Assembly: GCF_030169785.1 (NCBI RefSeq)
Contig: NZ_CP125854.1
Location: forward strand, 2,976,001 to 3,040,000
From: Bdellovibrio sp. 22V
Lineage (GTDB): Bacteria; Bdellovibrionota; Bdellovibrionia; Bdellovibrionales; Bdellovibrionaceae
Direction: 5' to 3'
Length of the DNA stretch: 64,000 nucleotides
A program made the position numbers and the translations under genes. Every line of letters begins with the position of its first letter. Within the stretch, counting starts at the first letter, position 1. Below are positions 45,718 to 52,780 of the stretch, piece after piece. Under the pieces are notes generated by a model. It was not told where the DNA came from and did not search any database. It saw nothing but the letters and a program-made list of their open reading frames with translations.

Positions 45718-45745
45718 AAAGCCCCTTGTTTTCACAAGGGGCTTT
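45718..45745. terminator. Bidirectional terminator between convergent genes
   Basis: AAAGCCCCTTGT and ACAAGGGGCTTT form a perfect 12-bp stem with a TTTC loop. A T-run follows on the minus strand (TTTTT) and a T-rich stretch on the plus strand, so both convergent transcripts can end here. Confidence 0.9.
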
Positions 45746-45771
45746 CATCATTTTTCAAATTTCTGTGGATA

Positions 45772-46743
45772 CTACCAACCCAACACGTAACCGAAGATCA
45801 ACGGAGCACAGATAGTTGCATCCGATTCAACGATGTAGCTTGGCGTTGTTGGAGCCAATTTACCCCAAGTGATTTTCTCATTTGGAATAGCGCCAGAGTA
45901 TGAACCGTAAGAAGTTGTTGAGTCAGAGATTTGGCAGAAGTAGCTCCACAAAGGAACGTCTTCGTGACCCAAGTCTTGCTCAAGCATTGGCACTACGCAA
46001 ATTGGGAAGTCACCCGCGATACCGCCGCCGATTTGGAAGAAGCCGACAGGAGCCGCTTTAGAAGCGCCCATGTACCACTCCGCCCAAGTCTTCATGTACT
46101 CGATACCACCTTTAACAGTCGTGGATTTCTTGATGTCGCCTTTAATGCAGTGACCAGCGAAAATGTTACCCAACGTAGAGTCTTCCCAACCTGGAACAAC
46201 CATTGGAAGGTTTTTCTCTGCCGCAGCCAACAACCAAGAGTTCTTAGGATCGATTTGGTAGTACTGCTCCAACTTTCCAGAAAGAAGGATTTTGTACATG
46301 AACTCATGCGGGAAGTAAGACTCGCCTTTTTTGTCAGCGTCTTGCCAGTACTCAAGAACAACGTTCTCGATACGACGGATCGCTTCTTCTTCAGGGATGC
46401 ACGTGTCGGTCACGCGGTTCAAATGCTTTTCCAAAAGTTTTTGCTCATCTTGCGGAGTCAAATCACGGTAGTTCGGAATACGCTCGTAGTGATTGTGCGC
46501 AACCAAGTTGAAAACGTCTTCTTCAAGGTTTGCACCTGTGCAAGAGATCGCGTGAACTTTTCCTTGGCGGATCATCTCTGCCAATGAAAGACCCAATTCG
46601 GCTGTCGACATAGCACCCGCTAGAGTCACAAGCATTTGGCCTTTGTTATCGATATGCTTTTTGTAGCCTTTAGCTGCGTCTTTCAATGCAGCGGCATTAA
46701 AGTGGCGGTAGTGATGATCGATAAACTGTGTAATAGGTCCCAT
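45772..46743 (-). CDS. Deoxyhypusine synthase-like enzyme
   Basis: 323 residues. The family is recognised from VTLAGAMSTAELG, AISCTGANLEED, YFPHEFMYKIL, GGGIAGDFPICVVPML, DSTTSYGSYSGA and WGKLAP. Lys295 in WGK corresponds to the lysine that forms the enzyme-aminobutyl intermediate in eukaryotic deoxyhypusine synthase, so the chemistry should be intact: NAD-dependent transfer of an aminobutyl group from spermidine. Bacteria lack eIF5A, and bacterial relatives are thought to make homospermidine or modify other amines. The ribosome binding site AAGGAG lies next to the ATG within a possible hairpin. No other polyamine gene is adjacent. Confidence 0.9.
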   Translation of the reverse strand: MGPITQFIDHHYRHFNAAALKDAAKGYKKHIDNKGQMLVTLAGAMSTAELGLSLAEMIRQGKVHAISCTGANLEEDVFNLVAHNHYERIPNYRDLTPQDEQKLLEKHLNRVTDTCIPEEEAIRRIENVVLEYWQDADKKGESYFPHEFMYKILLSGKLEQYYQIDPKNSWLLAAAEKNLPMVVPGWEDSTLGNIFAGHCIKGDIKKSTTVKGGIEYMKTWAEWYMGASKAAPVGFFQIGGGIAGDFPICVVPMLEQDLGHEDVPLWSYFCQISDSTTSYGSYSGAIPNEKITWGKLAPTTPSYIVESDATICAPLIFGYVLGW

Positions 46744-46776
46744 TTCAGCTCCTTGTGTTTTTAATGAAAGCTGAAA
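46743..46776 (-). promoter_or_regulatory. Hairpin at the ribosome binding site of the deoxyhypusine synthase-like gene
   Basis: On the minus strand TTTCAGCT pairs perfectly with AGCTGAAA, whose last base is the A of the ATG. The 18-nt loop holds AAGG of the ribosome binding site. Folding would cover the end of the ribosome binding site and the start codon. Confidence 0.4.
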
Positions 46777-46854
46777 GGCTTCACACCGGCGGACCGTTTA
46801 AAGACTTCTAGCTGCCATCAAAGGACCCCGAAAGTAGCACTTTTAACGTAAAAC

Positions 46855-47910
46855 TCAAGAAGAGAATGGCTTTTGCCCGACAACAGCCTTGGCAAAAAAT
46901 CCTCGCTCCTTGTGGATCTTTTCAAAGCCTTGGTGGAGCAGCAAACCCTCCATCGGATTCATGATGTAGTTCTTATAGAAAGGTTCGTGAAAATCCACGG
47001 GAAATTGCTCTAAAGCCCACTCAAACTCTTTGGCGTCCTCTTTTTGCACAGAGTCGACCAAACCATAAAGACCACCCGGCTTTAAAACTCGATAGCCTTC
47101 GCTGACGGCCTGACGGCGAATTTCAATCGGCAACTCATGAAAAAGAAAGCAGGAATAGACCAAATCGAACTTTTGATCCTGAAAAGGCAAATCCTCCGCC
47201 GCTCCTTGCACAAAATCTAGGCGATCGAACTCGTGCAAATTGTCCTGAGCTTTTTTCAAGTACGGATAACTGAGGTCCAACACGGTTATCTTTGCTTTAG
47301 GATATGCCAGCTTCATAAACCGAGTCAGCCGCCCCGTTCCCGCGGCCGTTTCCAAAAAGTGCAATCCTTCTCCATTGCCAGGGTGCGCTTTTTTCACCAG
47401 AGGAATAATCAGACGTCTCATCGCATCCGCAGCGCCAGAGAAAAGAATCTCCACTTGATGCTCGTAAAGCTCAGCAGAGTCTTTTGTCAGATATCCGCCG
47501 GTCTGAAAATGAAAGTTTCGCTGATAATACTCGGGCAGTTCGCGCAGAAACTCTTCCGCTTCTCTGTCAAAATCGTGAGCCTTGTGATCAGCGCGGCGCT
47601 TGGAGATTTGATAGCCATCCATAACAATGCGCGGATAACGCATAAAATGCTGCGTGATTTTCTCGGGCTTCAAGACCTCGATCGGATAATATCCTTGCGC
47701 AATATTCTCGCTGTCTTTTTTTAAAAGATGAAAAAGTTCAAGATAAGCCGCCTTCATTTTTTGCGGCTCGAGAGAGTGCTTTCGGCGGGTCTTGCCAGTC
47801 GTCAGAAACTCAAAAATAGGCAAGGACAGCTGTTGAGCCGCGAAATGCGCCGTCCGCGCCAAAGAGTATCCTAAAGTCACTTTGTCTTGATAGGGAATTT
47901 TGAGTTTCAT
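46855..47910 (-). CDS. Class I SAM-dependent methyltransferase
   Basis: 351 residues. The C-terminal half (about 160-350) is a Rossmann-type methyltransferase: motif I (FLETAAGTGRLTRF), the acidic end of strand 2 (ITVLDLSYPYL), motif II (LDFVQGAAEDLPF), motif IV (FDLVYSCFLFHELP) and motif V (VLKPGGLYGLVDS). The N-terminal ~150 residues are helical and not recognised. The motif set is of the UbiE/Methyltransf_11 kind, acting on a small molecule; the substrate is unknown. It stands 111 bp upstream of the deoxyhypusine synthase-like gene in the same direction. Confidence 0.85.
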   Translation of the reverse strand: MKLKIPYQDKVTLGYSLARTAHFAAQQLSLPIFEFLTTGKTRRKHSLEPQKMKAAYLELFHLLKKDSENIAQGYYPIEVLKPEKITQHFMRYPRIVMDGYQISKRRADHKAHDFDREAEEFLRELPEYYQRNFHFQTGGYLTKDSAELYEHQVEILFSGAADAMRRLIIPLVKKAHPGNGEGLHFLETAAGTGRLTRFMKLAYPKAKITVLDLSYPYLKKAQDNLHEFDRLDFVQGAAEDLPFQDQKFDLVYSCFLFHELPIEIRRQAVSEGYRVLKPGGLYGLVDSVQKEDAKEFEWALEQFPVDFHEPFYKNYIMNPMEGLLLHQGFEKIHKERGFFAKAVVGQKPFSS

Positions 47911-47968
47911 GAACCCTTCTTTCCCTTAGAAGCATACTGCGGGAGCCTTTTTTACTCAAGACTCCACG

Positions 47969-48814
47969 TCACATGGTTTTATGTTCCTTGGCATTATTTA
48001 GAAACAGCTTTACCGATACGACTCCGCTACTAAGAGGAATATCTATCGTGTCGGCGGTTCCCTCACTATCATAAGCTGTTATTCTCACCGTGTCGCCGTT
48101 TTGCCATGAATAATCCGAAGGAACGGGAACATACTCTAACGCAGCAGATGCAAAAGGTCCCATCGTTACTATCGGAGCACCTGCTCTGATAATTTCAAAT
48201 CGATATTGATATTGCTTTTTATTCGTAAGCCCAATGTTGCGAACAATGCCGCTCGCATTCGGTCCACCGACTCCGGAATAAGCCGTGATAAACGCGCCTG
48301 AGTCATTTAAGGACGCAGATACGTCCAGAGGAAACCGAGTGGGAGAGAATAAAACAGATACCTGAGCGTTCGATGCGGCAGAACCCGTTTCCGTGACCAA
48401 AACTCCTGGAAAAGATCCACCTTTTAATCCATCACCCCCGCCTGTTAAAACTCCTCCCATAAAAAGGCCACTAGCAGCGTCAATACTCCATGTACCGTCG
48501 GAACCACAGAACGTTCCTTCTTGCGTAACGATTCGCGCGGCTAACTGAACCTGAACCCGTATCGCCGAACCCGGAGTGCATTTACCGCCAATAACCGCCG
48601 AGGTTGTGTTTTCATCGTAAACACCATAATAATCCGTATTGTTGGCTTTGAAAACCGCCGTAAAACTTTGATTTGAATTGCCGGTCACAAAGTCACCCTT
48701 GCCGCCAATAAGAGATCCTGAACCGAGCTGCGAAACATCACCTTCCAGTGCACAGCCAACGGCCGTGGCCGAGATATAAAGCACACAAAGTGAAAATAAA
48801 CCTCTTAAGCGCAT
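47969..48814 (-). CDS. Lipoprotein of unknown function
   Basis: The ATG at 48814 has GGGGAG 5 nt upstream; an in-frame ATG four codons earlier has none. The 281-residue product begins with a lipoprotein signal (MRLRGLFSLCVLYISATAVG, then Cys21). The mature part is Gly/Ser/Asn-rich and beta-predicted (SFTAVFKANNTDYYG, FCGSDGTWSIDAASG), resembling a chain of small beta-sandwich domains. A Cys pair (GKCTPG, TFCGSD) may form a disulfide. No family recognised. It follows the next gene upstream by 21 bp and is co-transcribed with it. Confidence 0.72.
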   Translation of the reverse strand: MRLRGLFSLCVLYISATAVGCALEGDVSQLGSGSLIGGKGDFVTGNSNQSFTAVFKANNTDYYGVYDENTTSAVIGGKCTPGSAIRVQVQLAARIVTQEGTFCGSDGTWSIDAASGLFMGGVLTGGGDGLKGGSFPGVLVTETGSAASNAQVSVLFSPTRFPLDVSASLNDSGAFITAYSGVGGPNASGIVRNIGLTNKKQYQYRFEIIRAGAPIVTMGPFASAALEYVPVPSDYSWQNGDTVRITAYDSEGTADTIDIPLSSGVVSVKLFLNNAKEHKTM

Positions 48815-48835
48815 ACGCTCCCCCACGCCATTTTT

Positions 48836-49750
48836 TTAAAAATCTCTGCTTGAAAAAAAACTGTCTTGTTTCTCTTTGAGTTTGTACCGACGGGTCATCA
48901 TCTGAAAAATATTGTCTTCGGCGATTCCGATAGGTTCACCGTTGAAGTTCTTTTGCAGTCCAGCCAGTTGCGATGGATCGCGCTCTAAAGGATTTCTTTC
49001 GACAACTTTCGCAGCGATAGGTTCTTCAGCAAAAGAGCCAGCGCTGATCTCCGAAGCCGTACCCCGACCCTCTTCAAAACCGTTTGCTTTCGTTCTTGCG
49101 ACATTCATCTTGTCGTACTTTTCTTCAACTTTTTTTGCGGCTTTTCCGTAAAACTCCATGGCTCCCAGGACGGCGCCTTTAGGAATGCCTCCATCAATCA
49201 TGGAGTTCATCGAATCTGAGGCGTTGAAGGTCTTTCCATCCGGCAACGTGATCTGTCCTGTTTTTGAATTAAAAATGGGCTTAAGAGTATCGAGATTCTT
49301 TTTCAGCGCCGCCACGTTCGGATCTTTTGTCAGAGGATGCTTGGGACTTGTAATGGGAATATCAGAGCTTCCATCGTTGCCATTACCCAGTGAACTATCC
49401 ATAAAACCATCGGATTGATTGCTCGTAAGACCGGCTTGGCGCGCCGCCTGATCGTGAGCCTTTGCCTGCTTCATGGAGTCAGAGCCGAGCTTTGCCAACA
49501 ACGCCGCCATCGCACAAGCAGCAAAATCCATCGCCATGCACGCGGCCGTTCTTTCTGCCGCCATCGCAAACATCAAAGCTCCCGTCATGTTGGATTTGTC
49601 GCTGCCTTTTTCGTTTTCTTTTTTAACTTGTTCCGCCCCTTGGTGCACGGAGGGAGTCGCACTTCTCGTCTCAACCCCTTGGGATCCGCCCGAGGCGACA
49701 GCGTTAGCGCTGTAGACAATCAAAAAAAGGCCGATGATTCCGCTTCTCAT
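48836..49750 (-). CDS. Exported Ala/Lys-rich protein of unknown function
   Basis: The ATG at 49750 follows GAGGGG (about 9 nt); the frame is open back to a GTG at 49780. The 304-residue product has a signal peptide (MRSGIIGLFLIVYSANAVA, then SGG). The mature part is low in hydrophobics with a small Ala-rich patch (AACMAMDFAACAMAALLAKL) that could be a weak membrane or helix-bundle segment. The remainder is charged and rich in Asn, Ser and Gly. No family recognised. A sigma-28-like -10 element (49788-49795) lies upstream. Confidence 0.7.
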   Translation of the reverse strand: MRSGIIGLFLIVYSANAVASGGSQGVETRSATPSVHQGAEQVKKENEKGSDKSNMTGALMFAMAAERTAACMAMDFAACAMAALLAKLGSDSMKQAKAHDQAARQAGLTSNQSDGFMDSSLGNGNDGSSDIPITSPKHPLTKDPNVAALKKNLDTLKPIFNSKTGQITLPDGKTFNASDSMNSMIDGGIPKGAVLGAMEFYGKAAKKVEEKYDKMNVARTKANGFEEGRGTASEISAGSFAEEPIAAKVVERNPLERDPSQLAGLQKNFNGEPIGIAEDNIFQMMTRRYKLKEKQDSFFSSRDF

Positions 49751-49787
49751 GGCGATGTTCCCCTCGGTGATTTTAATCACTGAGTCT

Positions 49788-49812
49788 TTATCGGTTTCGC
49801 AAAGCGTTCCAA
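49788..49812 (-). promoter_or_regulatory. Sigma-28-like -10 element with TTTGGA at -35
   Basis: ACCGATAA on the minus strand (49795-49788), preceded by 12 nt and TTTGGA. The same TTTGGA-N12-ACCGATAA arrangement occurs before the second fibre gene at 55268. The transcript would start near 49780 and use the ATG at 49750. Confidence 0.4.
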
Positions 49813-49859
49813 ACAGGCATTAGACTATGATTCCGAACGCAAAAAATATGCGATCGTGA

Positions 49860-50561
49860 TCAGCGCAAAATAGTAGGCTCTGGAGGAGGAGAAACGTTGA
49901 TGATGTACATCAGTCTCAAAGTGAGAATATCACCGGCACTCAGTCCCCGGTCTTTGAATTCCCGAGTCACACAGTAACTCATGACGGATTCGCGATCGTA
50001 CTCCGTGTACCCGCGCACATAGACAAGTTCCTTGTTGTCCTCTGTGCGGACCGAGCAACCCTGCGCCTGCGGATGATCGTGTTCATGATAAAGTCCGGCA
50101 ACGTGACCAAACTCGTGCACAACAGTGGCTTTATCAAAACCACCGACGAAAAAATGAACTTCACTGACAGCGCCGGGGAAATCTTTTGAAACAAAGGACA
50201 GCTGTTCACCCACCGTTGCACTCGCCCAAGTGATGCCGCCTAGACCCAATGATAGCTTTTTACGATAGTTAATGATCACCTTGCTTCGGTCTCCGCGCAC
50301 GCAATCCTGAAAACCGACAAAATGAACTCCGGTGCGAGAGGCGCTGTATTCCTCTTCAATCCAACGCTGAACTTGAAGCTTCTTTTCTTCAGTCCACGGT
50401 GCGCGTTTGTACTTTTCTTTAGAGTCAGGAACAGGATTCGCAAAACAGACTTTCACGGCGGGATTCAACCAGCGCACCCAAGTAAACATTCCTGCCTGCG
50501 CATGATTTGCCAGCAAAAGAAAACTCAATAAAGTTAAAATGCAGTTCAGAGAAAAGCGCAC
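49860..50561 (-). CDS. Secreted metzincin metalloprotease
   Basis: 233 residues. A signal peptide (ending ANHAQA) is followed by a catalytic domain with the zinc motif HEFGHVAGLYHEH at about residues 150-162, the extended HExxHxxGxxH of metzincins, followed by Glu as in astacins. The Met-turn is ESVMSYC. Both marks of an active metzincin are present, so it should cut proteins outside the cytoplasm. Cys in CFAN, QDCVRG, GCSV and SYCV suggest two disulfides. It follows the 268-residue exported protein gene by 15 bp and is probably co-transcribed with it. In a predator such an enzyme may act on prey proteins; that is an inference. Confidence 0.88.
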   Translation of the reverse strand: MRFSLNCILTLLSFLLLANHAQAGMFTWVRWLNPAVKVCFANPVPDSKEKYKRAPWTEEKKLQVQRWIEEEYSASRTGVHFVGFQDCVRGDRSKVIINYRKKLSLGLGGITWASATVGEQLSFVSKDFPGAVSEVHFFVGGFDKATVVHEFGHVAGLYHEHDHPQAQGCSVRTEDNKELVYVRGYTEYDRESVMSYCVTREFKDRGLSAGDILTLRLMYIINVSPPPEPTILR

Positions 50562-50576
50562 GAGTTCCTACCTTCC

Positions 50577-51383
50577 TTAAGGAGTCTTCGTTAAAGGAAG
50601 CATGCAACGTGCGTATGCCGAAAGCGCCTTTGGCATTTGCCCTTGTGCTAAAAGAGCTGCATCGTTCGCACGCACACGGGCCAACTGGTGAGTTCTCTCC
50701 AAAGAGGATTCAAAGTATTCAATGCCCACAACCTTTGCCGTTTCTAGATCACGGTAAATGATCGTGTGAGTAATCAGCGCAGGCACATATTTGTCAGCTC
50801 TATCAAGAGCGGCGATACCTTTTTCGTGAAAAACCTTTATCTGCTCATTGATATACTTTTCTTTATAACGGTCATGGGATTCAAGAGCGCCTTCGATCAC
50901 TTCAGTTGCCATAGCCTGACGACCGTCTGCCAACTGCACCACTCTGTAGGCTTTATGGAGTCGCGCTGAATTGTAGTAACCATTGATCGTTCTAAATCCG
51001 GAATAAAAACGGCGCGCAATCTCGGCAGCAGGGAAAGCCCCCGACCCATCAAGAGAGTGCGCATCAAATCCCGTACAATGATCAAAATGACGAGACTCCT
51101 CGTTTGTTTTCACTTCTTTGGCCCAAGACACAACAGGAGGCACCACGCGCACATAGTCCGTGGTATAGATATTATTCGTCGGCATTTTAAAGAGCTCAAC
51201 CCCGTTGATCGAAGTGAACTGATTGTTTTTATCAAGCGTATAGACCGCTTTTAAAAACTCGTAGGATTCATCAAAGAAAACTTTATCTTCGGAGCTGATC
51301 GAAATGGCGGGAGCCGCATATGACGAAAGCGCGATACTCATCGTAACCGCGAAGGCGCAAAACAGGGCAATGTTTGTTTTCAT
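50577..51383 (-). CDS. Exported protein of unknown function
   Basis: 268 residues with a signal peptide (MKTNIALFCAFAVTMSIALS, then SYAA). Mature part mainly helical with a conserved-looking core (FFDESYEFLKAVYTLD, YYNSARLHKAYRVVQL, RRFYSGFRTINGYYN). Two Cys (DHCTG and ARCML). I do not recognise a family. The start has a perfect AAGGAG 5 nt upstream, but this ribosome binding site forms one arm of a perfect 8-bp hairpin (51389-51413). A degenerate copy of the GAGCGC-N9-GCGCTC operator lies 77 bp upstream. The metzincin protease gene follows in the same direction. Confidence 0.78.
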   Translation of the reverse strand: MKTNIALFCAFAVTMSIALSSYAAPAISISSEDKVFFDESYEFLKAVYTLDKNNQFTSINGVELFKMPTNNIYTTDYVRVVPPVVSWAKEVKTNEESRHFDHCTGFDAHSLDGSGAFPAAEIARRFYSGFRTINGYYNSARLHKAYRVVQLADGRQAMATEVIEGALESHDRYKEKYINEQIKVFHEKGIAALDRADKYVPALITHTIIYRDLETAKVVGIEYFESSLERTHQLARVRANDAALLAQGQMPKALSAYARCMLPLTKTP

Positions 51384-51388
51384 ATAAA

Positions 51389-51413
51389 CTCCTTAGATAT
51401 GAATGCTAAGGAG
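51389..51413 (-). promoter_or_regulatory. Hairpin that masks the ribosome binding site of the 268-residue exported protein gene
   Basis: On the minus strand CTCCTTAG pairs perfectly with CTAAGGAG (9-nt loop CATTCATAT); the second arm contains the whole AAGGAG ribosome binding site, 5 nt before the ATG. CTCCTT is a built-in anti-Shine-Dalgarno sequence. It could act as a thermosensor or a switch. Confidence 0.6.
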
Positions 51414-51459
51414 CCATAATTATGCCACTCTCTACCCTGCTTATTTTTGATCCCGCCAC

Positions 51460-51480
51460 GCACGCTTGCCTATTGCGCTC
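51460..51480. promoter_or_regulatory. Degenerate copy of the GAGCGC-N9-GCGCTC operator
   Basis: GCACGC-N9-GCGCTC; the right arm is perfect and the left arm keeps 4 of 6 bases. Located 77 bp upstream of the 268-residue exported protein gene. Confidence 0.4.
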
Positions 51481-51551
51481 ACCGCGGTAACAATAATTGC
51501 CACTCGAGGATCTCGACGAACGTGTTTGGTTTATCTCTCTGAAGATCTTTA

Positions 51552-52061
51552 TTAGTATGGAAAGAACGAAGTTCCCGCTATCACCGTTATTTTTTGACGG
51601 TCATCCGAAGGCCCATTTTCCGCCGTCATCTCTCGAGGCGACGCGCGGGTAATAACATAATCGACCAAATATGCCGAGCCTCTGCGGGATTGCAAAACCG
51701 TATTCAATCTGAATACAACCGTGCCTGTATCGGGATCTTTTTCCTCAGCAATAAAAGCATAAACAATCTGATTAGGTGTTTCGGCTTTGAAAATTCGCGA
51801 TAAAATCACATCCCCCTTCATGGCTTCTGTCAATGCCTGCATCAAACTTGGCGACGGCGATTTCACGGCACTGACCTTGTAAGGAAAGATATTGTTACCT
51901 TCCCCATCTCTCATAGAGAAATCTGTAAGATCGATCGTTCTCATCGACTCGGAATTCAAATATCTTTCGACCGAGGAAAGTTCCCGGGCCTGTAAAGTTT
52001 CTCTCGGAACACTGGCGCAGCCAAAAACCAAACCCGACAAAATCAAAACGAAAAGTCTCAT
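51552..52061 (-). CDS. Small lipoprotein of unknown function
   Basis: 169 residues with a lipoprotein signal (MRLFVLILSGLVFGC). The mature part contains YKVSAVKSPSPSLMQALTEA and the beta-rich IVYAFIAEEKDPDTGTVVF. No family recognised. AAGGAG lies 5 nt before the ATG. It is divergent from the 160-residue exported protein gene, with an exact GAGCGC-N9-GCGCTC site (52164-52184) between them, about 100 bp upstream of each start. Confidence 0.75.
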   Translation of the reverse strand: MRLFVLILSGLVFGCASVPRETLQARELSSVERYLNSESMRTIDLTDFSMRDGEGNNIFPYKVSAVKSPSPSLMQALTEAMKGDVILSRIFKAETPNQIVYAFIAEEKDPDTGTVVFRLNTVLQSRRGSAYLVDYVITRASPREMTAENGPSDDRQKITVIAGTSFFPY

Positions 52062-52163
52062 TTCTTCTCCTTTATTAGGAAGCCATATACTGCAAAACTC
52101 CAGCAGTATCTCATTGACGATAGTCAGACTTTCCCATTCAGTCGCGAAAAAAGATTTTTCTTC

Positions 52164-52184
52164 GAGCGCCGAAAAACTGCGCTC
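52164..52184. promoter_or_regulatory. GAGCGC-N9-GCGCTC operator, copy 1
   Basis: Perfect 6-bp arms with centre CGAAAAACT, in the divergent region 103 bp from the lipoprotein start (52061) and 85 bp from the exported protein start (52269). Confidence 0.7.
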
Positions 52185-52268
52185 ACTTAATCTTGAAAGC
52201 TTGCGGATTTTGTATGACTTCTTTGGCAGCGCTGCTATTTATCCGCCACCAAACAAACAGGAGGAAAC

Positions 52269-52751
52269 ATGCGTTTCTTGATTTTATTATCTTTGCTTTT
52301 AGGTCCCTCTTTGTCCCTAGCTCAGAATGTAAAAGTGGATGCTCCGACAGACTCAAAATACCTTTGCGGCCCCGACAAAAACACTGTGATTCGCGAACTT
52401 CTGTTTCCCCAGGTCCGTCTGACAATCACGAAAAATGATATTACGAAAGTAGTTCTGACCGTGGCGGCGGGGAACTGCGAATATGGAAAAATGGTCCCAA
52501 TTTACTCAGATCATTTCGCAAGGGCGTTTTTGTCTGACTTGGATTTTTCTTCAAGCAACGCCATCGCAGAGACTCCAAGAGTTTCTCGTCTCGATGATGT
52601 GACTCACCAAGTGATTTTATATTTTAACAACGAAGATATTTACACTGGGGACACTCGTCGTTTCCTTTTGCGCCTTCCAACTTCTAATGGTTCTTACGAA
52701 ATGTATGTGATCTTTGACCAAGCGGGAACGGTTCACGTACAAATGAAATAA
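52269..52751 (+). CDS. Small exported protein of unknown function
   Basis: 160 residues; AGGAGG lies 5 nt before the ATG. Signal peptide MRFLILLSLLLGPSLSLAQ. The mature part is beta-rich (QVRLTITKNDITKVVLTVA, HQVILYFNNEDIYTGDTRRF) with one Cys pair (YLCGP, GNCEYG). No family recognised. Divergent from the 169-residue lipoprotein gene and convergent with the second fibre gene (29 bp between stops). Confidence 0.75.
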   Translation: MRFLILLSLLLGPSLSLAQNVKVDAPTDSKYLCGPDKNTVIRELLFPQVRLTITKNDITKVVLTVAAGNCEYGKMVPIYSDHFARAFLSDLDFSSSNAIAETPRVSRLDDVTHQVILYFNNEDIYTGDTRRFLLRLPTSNGSYEMYVIFDQAGTVHVQMK

Positions 52752-52780
52752 ATCCTCACCGCGCAGATACCTTCTGCGCG

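Noticed and set aside
46744-46854. SAM- or SAH-type riboswitch before the deoxyhypusine synthase-like gene
   Set aside because: I looked for the conserved cores and found only fragments (GCTAGAAG) without the matching stems; the simple hairpin at the start is a sufficient description.
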